Shown here: in pieces, positions 39,995 to 51,116 of the stretch
Layout: the number at the start of each line of letters is the position of its first letter
Position numbering within the stretch: position 1 is the first letter of the stretch
Assembly: GCF_964204865.1 (NCBI RefSeq)
Contig: NC_135255.1
Coordinates: forward strand, 7,531,135 to 7,595,134
Source: Styela clava
Lineage: Eukaryota > Chordata > Ascidiacea > Stolidobranchia > Styelidae
Length of the DNA: 64,000 nt
Reading direction: 5' to 3'
Translations under genes and position numbers: made by a program
Notes under the pieces: generated by a model
Seen by the model: only the letters and a program-made list of their open reading frames with translations
Database searches by the model: none
What the model was told of the DNA's origin: nothing

Positions 39995-42900
39995 ACTAGA
40001 GCTGCGTGCAGCTTTAACAGGCTTCCCGCGTAAAAAAAACTGAAGACGCGTTATCATTGTTATGAATTTCAACCCAATACCATGTATCAATTTTGTGAAA
40101 TCGCAAAAAAACTGAAGACGCGTTTTGCTCACTGGAGCGTGAAAGCGTGGTCAGTCATGCATAAAATTTGCAAATTATGATGGGGGACTTATTATCTGCA
40201 TGTGATGTAAATTTTAAGTCTCTAAGTAGTGTCGTTCTCGAGGAGAAGATGAAAATGTAAAATCCTATATTGCTCACTGGAGTGTATCGCCGAGGTCACT
40301 CATGCGTATCCTTGACATATTGTATCCGGAACATGTCCATTAATCATTGTTATGAATTTCAACCCAATACCATGTATCAATTTTGAGAAATTGCAAAAAA
40401 ACTGAAAACGCGTTTTGCTCACTGGAGCGTGAAAGCATGGTCAGTCATGCATAAAATTTGCAATTTATGATGGGGGACTTATTATCTGCATGTGATGTAA
40501 ATTTCAAGTCTCTAAGTAGTGTCGTTCTCGAGAAGAAGATGAAAATGTAAAATCCTATATTGATCACTGGAGCGTATCACCGACGTCACTCATGCGTATC
40601 CTTGACATATCGTATCCGGAACATGTCCATTAATCATTGTTATGAATTTCAACCCAATAGCATGTATCATTTTTGAGAAATCGCAAAAAATCTGAAAACG
40701 CATTTTGCTCACTGGAGCGTGAAAGCATGGTCAGTCATGCATAAAATTTGCATTTTATTGCTAGCTGAGAACTTCTGCACATTTGAGGTGAATTTCAAGT
40801 TTGTAGGACCAATTTGAAAAAAAAAAAAAAAATAATAATAATAATAACTAGAGCTGCGTGCAGCTTTAACAGGCTTCCCGCGTAAAAAAAACTGAAGACG
40901 CGTTTTGCTCACTGGAGCGTGAAAGCGTGGTCAGTCATGCATAAAATTTGCAATTTAAGATGGGGGACTTATTATCTGCATGTGATGTAAATTTCAAGTC
41001 TCTAAGTAGTGTCGTTCTCGAGAAGAAGAGGAAAATGTAAAATCCTATATTGCTCACTGGAGCGTATCGCCGTGGTCACTCATGCGTATCCTTGACATAT
41101 CGTATCCGGAACATGTCCATTAATCATTGTTATGAATTTCAACCCAATAGCATGTATCAATTTTAAGGAATCGCAAAAAAACTGAAGACGCGTTTTGCTC
41201 ACTGGAGCATGAAAGCATGGTCAGTCATGCATAAAATTTGCGAACTATGATGGGGGACTTATTATCTGCATGTGATGTAAATTTCAAGTCTCTAAGTAGT
41301 GTCGTTCTCGAGAAGAAGATGAAAATGTAAAATCCTATATTGCTCACTGGAGCGTATCGCCGAGGTCACTCATGCGTATCCTTGACATATTGTATCCGGA
41401 ACATGTCCATTAATCATTGTTATGAATTTCAACCCAATACCATGTATCAATTTTAAGAAATTGCAAAAAAACTGAAAACGCGTTTTACTCACTGGAGCGT
41501 GAAAGCGTGGTCAGTCATGCACAAAATTTGCATTTTATTGCTAGCTGTGAACTTCTGCACATTTGAGGTGAATTTCAAGTTTGTAGGACCAATTTGAAAA
41601 AAAAAATAATAATAATAAATAAATAATAATAATAAAACACAGGAATACAATAGGTTCCCTGCTGACAAGCAGCGGGAAGCCTAATAATAATAATAAATAA
41701 TAACTAGAGCTGCGTGCAGCTTTAACAGGCTTCCCGCGTAAAAAAAAACTGAAGACGCGTTTTGCTCACTGGAGCGTGAAAGCGTGGTCAGTCATGCATA
41801 AAATTCGCAATTTATGATGGGGGACTTATTATCTGCATGTGATGTAAATTTCAAGTCTCCAAGTAGTGTCGTTCTCGAGAAGAAGATGAAAATGTAAAAT
41901 CCTATATTGCTTACTGGAGCGTCTCGCCGAGGTCACTCATGCGTGTCCTTGACATATCGTATCCGGAACATGTCCATTAATCATTGTTATAAATTTCAAC
42001 CCAATAGCATGTATTAATTTTGAGAAATCGCAAAAAAACTGAAAACGCGTTTTGTTCACTGGAGCGTGAAAGCGTGGTCACTCATGCATAAAATTTGCAA
42101 TTTATGATGGGGGACTTATTATCTGCATGTGATGTAAATTTCAAGTCTCTAAGTAGTGTCGTTCTCGAGAAGAAGATGAAAATGTAAAATCCTATATTGA
42201 TCACTGGAGCGTATCGCCCGAGGCCACTCATGCGTATCTTTGACATATCGTATCCGGAACATGTCCATTAATCATTGTTATGAATTTCAACCCAATAGCA
42301 TGTATCAATTTTGAGAAATCGCAAAAAAACTGAAAACGCGTTTTGCTCACTGGAGCGTGAAAGCATGGACAGTCATGCATAAAATTTGCATTTTATTGCT
42401 AGCTGAGAACTTCTGCACATTTGAGGTGAATTTCAAGTTTGTAGGACCAATTTGAAAAAAAAAATAATAATAATAATAAAACACAGGAATACAATAGGTT
42501 TCCTGCTGACAAGCAGCGGGAAGCCTAAAAACACAGGAATACAATAGGTTCCCTGCTGACAAGCAGCGGGAAGCCTAATTAACATAGTGTCAGTTCCCAC
42601 ATACAGACATAAGTGCGATTTATACAAGAATAGTAGGACAAAAATGAATTGATGTAGCTTACGTATAAGCGCCGTTATTAGGCTTCCCGCTGCTTGTCAG
42701 CAGGGAACCTATTGTATTCCTGTGTTTTATTATTAGGCTTCCCGCTGCTTGTCAGCAGGGAACCTATTGTATTCCTGTGTTTTATTATTATTATTATTAT
42801 TATTATTTTTTTTTCAAATTGGTCCTACAACCTTGAAATTCACCTCAAATGTGCAGAAGTTCTCAGCTAGCAATAAAATGCAAATTTTATGCATGACTGA

Positions 42901-44340
42901 CCATGCTTTCACGCTCCAGTGAGCAAAACGCGTTTTCAGTTTTTTTGCGATTTCTCAAAATTGATACATGCTATTGGGTTGAAATTCATAACAATGATTA
43001 ATGGACATGTTCCGGATACGATATGTCAAGGATACGCATGAGTGACCTCGGCGATACGCTCCAGTGATCAATATAGGATTTTACATTTTCATCTTCTTCT
43101 CGAGAACGACACTACTGAGAGACTTGAAATTTACATCACATGCAGATAATAAGTCCCCCAGCATAAATTGCAAATTTTATGCATGAGTGACCACGCTTTC
43201 ACGCTCCAGTGAACAAAACGCGTTTTCAGTTTTTTTGCGATTTCTCAAAATTGATACATGCTATTGGGTTGAAATTCATAACAATGATTAATGGACATGT
43301 TCCGGATACGATATGTCAAGGACACGCATGAGTGACCTCGGCGATACGCTCCCGTGAGCAATATAGGATTTTACATTTTCAACTTCTTCTTGAGAACGAC
43401 ACTACTTAGAGACTTGAAATTTACATCACATGCAGATAACAAGTCCCCCATCATAAATTGCGAATTTTATGCATGACTGACCACGCTTTCACGCTCCAGT
43501 GAGCAAAACGCGTCTTCAGTTTTTTTTACGCGGGAAGCCTGTTAAAGCTGCACGCAGCTCTAGTTATTATTTATTATTATTATTTTTTTTTCAAATTGGT
43601 CCTACAAACTTGAAATTCACCTCAAATGTGCAGAAGTTCTCAGCTAGCAATAAAATGCAAATTTTATGCATGACTGACCACGCTTTCACGCTCAAGTGAG
43701 CAAAACGCGTATTCAGTTTTTTGCGATTCCTCAAAATTGATACATGGTATTGGGTTGAAATTCATAACAATGATTAATGGACATGTTCCGGATACAATAT
43801 GTCAAGGATACGCATGAGTGATCTCGGCGATACGCTCCAGTGAGCAATATAGGATTTTACATTTTCATCTTCTTCTCGAGAACGACAATACTTAGAGACT
43901 TGAAATTTACATCACATGCAGACAATAAGTCCCCCATCATAGTTTGCAAATTTTATGCATGACTGACCACGCTTTCACGCTCCAGTGAGCAAAACGCGTT
44001 TTCAGTTTTTTTGCGATTTCTTAAAATTGATACTTGCTATTGGGTTGAAATTCATAACAATGATTAATGGACATGTTCCGGATACGACATGTCAAGGATA
44101 CGCATGAGTGACCTCGGCGATACTCTCCAGTGAGCAATATAGGATTTCACATTTTCATCTTCTTCTCGAGAACGACACTACTTAGAGACTTGAAATTTAC
44201 ATCACATGCAGATAATAAGTCCCCCATCGTAAACTGCAAATTTTATGCATGACTGACCACGCTTTCACGCTCCAGTGAACAAAACGCGTCTTCAGTTTTT
44301 TTTACGCGGGAAGCCTGTTAAAGCTGCACGCAGCTCTAGT
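39995..44340. mobile_element. Giant inverted repeat of five Helentron-like modules
   Basis: The left arm is 39995-42576, the spacer 42577-42679 and the right arm 42680-44340. The two outer ends are identical heads facing outward. Forward modules start at 39995, 40847 and 41703; reverse modules end at 43564 and 44340. Each module has a head (ACTAGAGCTGCGTGCAGC with hairpin GCTGC-GT-GCAGC, then AGGCTTCCCGC), three tandem units of about 290 bp, an A-run with (TAA)n and, in several, a tail with hairpin CTGCT-GACA-AGCAG ending GCGGGAAGCCT. The head and tail 11-mers are inverse. Subterminal inverted repeats, a 3' hairpin, central tandem repeats and a microsatellite are the layout described for non-autonomous Helentrons (DINE/HINE). 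No Rep/Helicase ORF is present. Confidence 0.75.
42577..42679. other. Central spacer of the giant palindrome
   Basis: 103 bp of sequence not seen elsewhere in the window, separating the two arms. Both sides abut the tail motif (GCGGGAAGCCT on the left, AGGCTTCCCGC on the right), so the tails face each other across it. Confidence 0.8.
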
Positions 44341-45061
44341 TATGTTTATTTTGGAACAGACATGCGGGCGACTTATGTGGTCTTCACCGGCGACTTGGTG
44401 CCCGCGGGCAACGGGTTGGTGACCCCTGGTCTAAGCGGTCATGTCAATATATATATCTATGAAGAAATTGTGTAGTTAAACAAAATTAAAATTCAAACCT
44501 GCGTAAAGGGATAATTGTGTCGGAATTTAGTTTATCGATGTCGACGGACTAAATGACACTCGTACTTGAAGACAAACAGTCACAATTTATAGCCGTGCCA
44601 AAAGTGCATGTGCTGTTAAAAAAGGACTCCAATTCCACTGTATGATTTAAAACTGGGCGCCTAGTTGCTTTCTGTTATGTGCTGTGTTGACATATTTTTT
44701 CATAATTACTATGTAATATCGAAAATGTCAATATAAAAATTTGGCAGCGAAAAGAGCCAACTTAGTTGAGCTAGTTTGGCTGGTAAATAGCTAAAATCAG
44801 GTGAATCCTATTCCCTCGCGGGGGTGGGGACATGTATGGCTCATAGCTCACGATCTCTCCAGAAATAAATTAAAAATTAGGATTCCAACTTATCTTTTAA
44901 ATTTTAAAACATCCTGGACGATATCAAAAAGAAAAATATATTGGAAATATCGGCATCTGATCGATACCGATACATGGCCGATACCGAAAAAATGGCCGAT
45001 ATTGCCGATACCGATACATCTCTAGTGTGTAGTATACAATGTTGAGCAATTTTTTTCAGTG

Positions 45062-45165
45062 GATTTTAAGTATTCGTATCAAGATGACGCACATCCTGAA
45101 CCATAACCTGGTACCCATACAATTTAAGGTTGTGCGCCATCTTGGTACGAATACTCCGGGAGCAC
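45062..45165. repeat. Inverted-repeat element related to 36197-36306
   Basis: The arms contain AGTATTCGTATCAAGATGAC and CATCTTGGTACGAATACTCC. The loop has AACCTGGTACCCATAC. It sits just outside the right end of the outer hAT element. Confidence 0.65.
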
Positions 45166-47605
45166 CTTTCTGTTAAAAACAATTATTTCATAACTACATG
45201 GGTTAGTTTTGAATACATAGTAACATCGAATCTTCTTACAATGTTGTAAATTCAATTTTGGTAGAATAAATGGTAGGTTATTTCACTAATATAAGCCAAG
45301 ATCCATCGTCAGCATCTAGCCGCTTTCTTTTGCGATCTTCAAACTACATTTGTGTTGCTGCGGGCATTTCGTTTTCCTGCTTAAAGTTTTGGGACTTGGG
45401 ATATATTTTATTAGTTGAAATGGATTGGAATATTCGACCTCGTCTTTTACTCCGAACGGCCATGTAAAACCATCCGCTCGTATCTAACGATGTGTAACGT
45501 GTTTTATTTTGGAAGAACCGGAACCTTTCAGGTGCAGCATCGACTTTGGCAAATTACTATATACTTGTTGAGATGGAAGGTATGCGTATGCGAAACCGAG
45601 ATGTGCACCTGTTATGCCAACATAGTTGAGTCAAAAACATTTTGATCACTAGTGCATCACATACATTTTCCTGCGTGCTTCGGTTGTACGTAGTAACGCG
45701 CACATTTTTGCGCACATGTATCAAATTCCACTTGTTTATTGAGCTATAGTTTTTTGACGAGCTTTTGTGTATGATTTCATTTCATAGAATTTGTATGCTG
45801 TTCTAAAGAATACTAGTTTCAGCTTTTTCATTTATTCAAACCGCGTGTTAGAAGTGAGTTTTCGTTTTGTAATATTGCGTGTTGCTTTCAGCTGGTTTAT
45901 TTATATCCATCACTGGACATCCTTAAATCGGTGATGCCAGTAAATCTTTAATACAAAAAGATCGGTAGCATCTTCAATAAAAACACCGGAACCCACTTAA
46001 ATGACAGCTGGGGGATGGATACTCATATTATCTGCTCCATCGCGTGCCTCTTACCACTTTACATGAGTGCCAATTGGTATCTGAGCTCGGCCAGAGACAA
46101 AAAGTTTCGGACTGCGGTTGGCGTGACGAAATGTTTTGAAATATATATTCTACAATAAAATTATTTGATTGCATATAACTGAAAGTTACGCCGTACATGT
46201 TTTTTCCCATTGCACTATTTCTTTACTGATATTCGATAATATGACGCTTATCTGACATAGTTTTTCAAGTGTTTGGCTGCATAAATTCTACATTTCTGAA
46301 GTCTTGAATATTAAATTCTATATTGCAGAATATAGATCAAGAACATCATAGCAAAACAAATATATATACAAGATTTCTAGTCAACTATCCTGAGGTTAGC
46401 CGTTAACAAAACAATTGCTGTCCTGAATACCCGCATAAAAGCAGTACAAAAGTTAACGTGATTTGTACTATTAGCGTAAAATGCACGGTCGACGTTTATT
46501 TTAGCATGTGAAACGTACACAGCAACAGTTTCGCCGAAAGCACGGGCCACGATTGTACGAGTGCATCCTTTCAATCCAATTTTTGATTAATACAATTAAA
46601 CTACAACTCCGAAGAAGGCAAACTGATGATTGACTTATTTGATTCGAACTTAAATTTCGGAATGACGACCAAAAACGAATAGCATTCAAAATCGCAAAAA
46701 CGAGGTATTGTTTGAAACCACAACTGAAAATCTGTCCAAGTGAAAAATGTGTCTGAGCGGATTCGAAAGAGTATATTTTTACGTCACTTTCTGCATCTTG
46801 CTGATTGGGCATGGCCAATGTTACGAAATGAACAAGGAAGTCGATGATCGGGAAAACATCACTTGGAAAGAAATTCGCCATTTTTTCGTGTCATTGCGGG
46901 CCCGATCTGACCCGCGAGCCTTTGGTGACCCCACGTCTACACAGTACTTTCGGATCTTTTGTGCGCAGCCGCCACCCCTATTGCAAAAATGTGCGATTTG
47001 ACAAAACACCCCCGCCATGTTTTGAATAACAAATTAGTAATTATCCAGTTGGGTTGAAGATTTTTTTCAAAATCTGGAATTTCCAGCGCAATCTGCATTG
47101 CTAATTTTTTTAAGCGTTGGCAGGAGTGTTTTGTGGCGGTTGCTTTGTACAAAAGATCCATACTTTTTTCTGGAACAGTATGGTTTTTCAAGTAGAATCC
47201 TCTAAGAACAAGTAGAACAAGGTCGCGGCAACTCTTTTAGGACACGAAGTAGAACTGTTAAATTTGCAACAGAACACTTTTATTTCTTTTCTGCGCAAGT
47301 TCTAATTTTTTGTATGGATGGATGCTATATTTTCGTTCTCCAATTCGCTCCCAAGATAGAATTTTTTTTCAATTCGGTTTCGTGTGTAGATTTGTCAATT
47401 GGCCTCTTTTCCAGTTATGTTCGCGTAAATATATCTCCGAAACATTTCTAATTAGCGGTAACGCTGCAACATATTGTGTGTCAATAGGACAATTTAATTG
47501 TTTTGTGACGTCACAATATTTACAAAATTTGCTATTTTATAAGAAGAATTGAAATTAAGATAAACTATTATTTAGCCTGAATCTTCCCAGATTATCGGTT
47601 ATAAT
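45166..47605. other. Intergenic DNA upstream of the tetraspanin gene
   Basis: No coding gene is recognised. A GC-richer patch at about 46895-46960 (GCGGGCCCGATC, CTTTGGTGACCCC) resembles hAT interiors, but no terminal repeats were found. The tetraspanin promoter should lie near the right end. Confidence 0.4.
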
Positions 47606-49977
47606 ATGGATCATTCGATCAACATACCTTCTAAGCGATTTGTAATCACGAGGACAAGATCAGAGAAGGTATGTTTATATCGGATAAAGGTAGAAATAAC
47701 CAAGTTCATAAGTTAAATAAGTTGCGTGTATTTTTATTGCAGATTTCTTTCTATTGGTATGCTTTGAATTTGTTTGTCTGCATTCTGTTTGGATGCATCT
47801 TGCTGATTTGGGGAATTCTTGCTCATCTCGCAGAGTCTGGCGTGTTTGATCGTGGAGAATTCTCTGGAATAATCAAGCGTGCTGATATCGTTGCGTACCT
47901 GCCCACTGTTGGTACTAGTTTCGGCGACGTTTCGTCGAAATTCCTTGTTGCTTTCGAAATTATATTGGAGATAATCTTGGTAAATATCAGTAATTTATAT
48001 TGTGGTTTATTAACGATTTTTCACTTATAACCTAAAACCCTGGTTTACAAACCAGGTCATCGGATTGTATGGGGCGATTTGCGTTCATCGTCAAAGGAGC
48101 AGTATCGATGATTTTCCTGACAAAGAACTGAACGCATCAGTGTGTTTTATCCATATTTTGAGAATCGCTATAGTAATATGCCTTGCCATAGGCGGAATGT
48201 TATACTTTGTGGATTCACCACTAAGAAGCCACATGTCGTCTCTGATGTCATCCGCAATACCCGGGGTTGAGGAGACATTGGATCGAAATATTATGAATGT
48301 ATATCAGGTTGGTTTCAAAATATGTGAAAGTTGTAAATACAAGAAATGTTGGAAAATCACCATTAGGAACATCGCGACTGTGCACTGCATGCGGTTAGAT
48401 TGACTGGTTAGATATTTCCATGCTCAACGTTTAAATCTATACCTTCTGTAACGGTTTCGATTGTGAATACAATTTTACGATAAACATCATACATTGGAAT
48501 ACGGATTATATTAATAACGATTCAGCAAGCCAGTATAAACGATTTTTCCCCACAACGATGTCGCGACTAACGAACACGACAATTTTACACATAAATATCA
48601 AATTCTTTTATTCCGCCTGAAAACCAGTCTTTGCGCCCCAAATGCTCATTTATACAAAATTGGTTGTCATCCCGACAACAGTGTTCTGTATCTGAGACTA
48701 CCTACTACAATGTCAACAATATAATCATCACCGAAGCCGGAAAACTTAATTGGAACTGACTTTGGAAGAAGAGCTCAGTAACATTGACATGATTGAAACT
48801 GTTAATAAATTTTTTTTTTGTGGGCAGAAATATTTAAGATTAAAACCTATTATAATTAGTTTGTTTGTATATCCATTTATTTGTAAATATTGTGTAATAT
48901 GTTAGCATAGAATTTTGTATTCGAATGGATTAATGGCGCAAGACCACAGATGTTATAAGCAACATAACACATATTAACAACAACAACACCATTTTATACA
49001 AAAATAAATGTTGTTATATGACTCAAATTAAAATACCTTTATTTTAGAGTACATTTCAATGCTGCGGCCATGACTCTCGCAAAGATTGGATCCAGGTCGA
49101 CAACGATACTGGTATTGTTCGCGATTGGACTCCGCAATCCTGTTGCATTGATAGATCGGATTGTAGGCCTACTTTACCTTCTGAGACCATCTTTACTGAT
49201 GCTGCAACATTTGCTATTTTGGAAACTACGAAAAGTCCTGTGCTAGATACCTCAATACCATTCGTAGTTGAAAATGGTGAATTGATCAATTTCAATAAAA
49301 CTTTTAACAGAGGATGCGATGAGGCCATTCAGTCATGGCTAATTATCCATGGTTTATTGCTATTAACCTTCACTTTCGTTTTACTTCTGCTCCATATAGC
49401 ATGGATGGTTTGGCGTAGAAATGCCAAGCTTCCGTATCTTTTTCGTGGATGCTGTGAATCATATAGAAAAAATCGAGTTCAACCAATTTGCCTCAAAGTA
49501 AACGAAAGTTCAACGGATTCAAATATCAGTTTAGTTTTTTTTGAGGATGGAGTCAAGAACGGCAATAGCAGCAGCAATGAGACCATAAGTCCTAACAATA
49601 TTCCTAGTTCAGAGAACAACCATGTAATTGTTAAAATACCGGAATTGCCATCAATGTCACGAGTGCAACTCGAAAGTACAATGTTTACCCCAATAGACAA
49701 TCCTCTTCCAGCAATAGGTACCATAAACGAAAATAAAACCAGGCCTCAAACTTCGAGAAGGAGGCCCCACCCAAAAATAGGCCTGTTTTTGAGAAACGTG
49801 TCTCTCAAAGATTACTTCGGAAACAGCGGCGTAAATTTACGTGATGAGACCAGGTTAAGACCTCCTACACCTGCTAAGATGCCACTCCAGGCCAAAAAAG
49901 TTCATAAGGATATAGTCATCACCTTTGAAGCTCCCGAACTAGATTTCCCGAAACCTGTTCCTACTACAGACCCATGA
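47606..49977 (+). CDS. Tetraspanin with long C-terminal tail, 4 exons
   Basis: Four-pass membrane organiser of tetraspanin-enriched microdomains. Exons: 47606-47668, 47743-47979, 48056-48307, 49048-49977; 1482 nt, or 493 aa; all GT-AG. Membrane segments: about 26-48 (ALNLFVCILFGCILLIWGIL), 87-109, 129-152 and 282-304 (LIIHGLLLLTFTFVLLLLHI). The large extracellular loop (153-281) has the defining C189-C190-G motif plus C216-C217, C223 and C274: a six-cysteine loop. N-glycosylation sites such as NKT lie in it. The cytoplasmic tail of about 187 residues is far longer than the usual 10-30; it is rich in Ser, Asn, Pro and basic residues (RPQTSRRRPHPK, RPPTPAK). The ATG gives a short cytoplasmic N terminus before TM1. 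The subfamily cannot be named; peripherin-like proteins also have longer tails. Confidence 0.92.
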
Positions 49978-50165
49978 ACAACAACTGTGCTAACAGTGCA
50001 AGCTTTAAAAGCCAAACGAGATAACGATGACAAACTTTCCATCATTAGCTTGGAGAGTTTTGATGGATGATGACGGATTATCACGCCTCGCTGTCCTGTG
50101 TACCACTTCTTGTTGAGTACGGGAGTAGAAATTTTACCCTAACTTTTATTGCTTCTTATTTTGAA

Positions 50166-50171
50166 AATAAA
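50166..50171 (+). promoter_or_regulatory. Polyadenylation signal of the tetraspanin gene
   Basis: AATAAA about 190 bases after the stop codon, the first clear signal downstream. Confidence 0.5.
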
Positions 50172-50379
50172 AACGGACACAAAATGCAAATATGTGCTTA
50201 TTGATAACTTATCTGCGTATACAGTCACTCATTCGTGGACTATAGGGATTAGAAGTATCGGTATGTTTGCCAAATCGCCATTTTAAATAGTTGATGAACA
50301 TACAAAACTTCTGAGCCTCCAACCCACTGGGTCATTCCGCTTCATTTAAAGGTAACGTTAACGTTAATATAGTAGGCCA

Positions 50380-50820
50380 AGCTGCGACTCCCCGCCAAAA
50401 ACGTCTGAATATCTTTCAATAAGAAACCTCTTTTACAATGAGTTTTATTCAAATTTTGCCTGAAGAGAACTGCCGCGGTGTCAATACTGAATATCTGTTT
50501 AGGTCAACGCGCAGACGAAGTGCTTGCTGAACGTCGCTGAAAACGCTTGATGTTGTCCATGTTCATGAAATTAGAAATGAACTACATTCATGGCTCGATC
50601 TGATCCAGCCTGTGTGATATCATAATTGGAACAGTATTGAATGATCCGTAACGTTTGTAAGGTTCCATCTAGATAAGATCGATCGTTACAATAATTATTA
50701 TATTGCCATTTCCAGTTCTCAAGTATGATTAAAACGAGAATACCGAAAAGTTTTGCGACGCCCTAGCAAAATTGAAACGACGCACTTGAGCGTCGCGACG
50801 CCCAGTTTGAGAACCACGGT
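50380..50820. repeat. Diverged hAT-derived repeat
   Basis: Bases about 50600-50700 match 39915-39990 inside the inner hAT element (GTGTGATATCATAATTGG, GATCGTTACAATAAT). The right side ends in CCCAGTTTGAGAACCACGG, which resembles a hAT terminus. The left end was not resolved. Confidence 0.55.
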
Positions 50821-50989
50821 TAGGTAATGTTTTGTTTCTTTAAATGTTTTTCTACAGAATCTAAAAAGTTTTTGCCCATATGCCAATATCACTTAAAATT
50901 CTCTGAAACAAATAAACCAAGATGTTACTTATTTTCATATACAGTATTTTATGGTTTTTAGGATTGTTGTAGTTGCATATGTAGTTTAG

Positions 50990-51116
50990 GTTCCAGAATA
51001 TGGACAACAGCGAGAAAAGAATGAATTATACACCGAAGAATTTTCTATTAAACCAACTGCACTATCACAATTTGAGAAATGCCAGGAGATAATGGTTGGA
51101 TTAGGATTGAAACAAG
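50990..51116 (+). CDS. Unplaced candidate coding exon
   Basis: A 127-base stretch with a TTTAG acceptor before it and a GTAATT donor after it, open for 42 codons in phase 0 and ending in phase 1. It begins VPEYGQQREKNELYTEEF and ends EKCQEIMVGLGLKQ. The amino-acid composition is that of a soluble, charged, helical segment, unlike the surrounding translated noise. I do not recognise the protein. No partner exon was identified nearby on the same strand, so it could be an exon of a gene with long introns or a captured fragment. Confidence 0.4.

Larger units (their letters stand above)
39318..44428. mobile_element. Inner hAT-like element with perfect target duplication
   Basis: The terminal repeat CAGGGGTCACCAACC has its inverse GGTTGGTGACCCCTG at the right. 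The 8-bp duplication gtctaagc is identical at 39310-39317 and 44429-44436. About 770 bp of its own sequence remains outside the nested palindrome at 39995-44340. Part of that (ATGTCATAATTGAGAG ... GATCGTTACAATAAT) recurs at about 50590-50700, showing a dispersed family. Confidence 0.92.
38677..45024. mobile_element. Outer hAT-like element (6.3 kb) containing two nested elements
   Basis: The left end is TAGAGATGTACCGATA and the right end GATACCGATACATCTCTA, inverted with one indel or mismatch. The subterminal motif GGCCGATACCGATA is repeated near both ends (38700-38790 and 44960-45015). The flanks gtgtggag (38669-38676) and gtgtgtag (45025-45032) match at 7 of 8 positions, as expected for hAT. 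Once the nested element 39318-44428 is removed, about 1.2 kb remains with no transposase, so the original was probably a MITE. Confidence 0.82.

Noticed and set aside
39995-44340. CRISPR-like or prokaryotic repeat array
   Set aside because: Units are about 290 bp with no alternating unique spacers, and the surroundings are clearly eukaryotic.
40709-44475. Short ORFs with runs of Tyr, Ile or Phe inside the palindrome
   Set aside because: They translate (TAA/TTA)n tracts and repeat units on arbitrary frames; near-identical peptides appear on both strands because of the inverted arms.
49219-49977. Separate 252-aa protein starting at 49219
   Set aside because: That ATG is internal to the last tetraspanin exon; the frame is open back to the acceptor at 49047 and the CCG loop precedes it.
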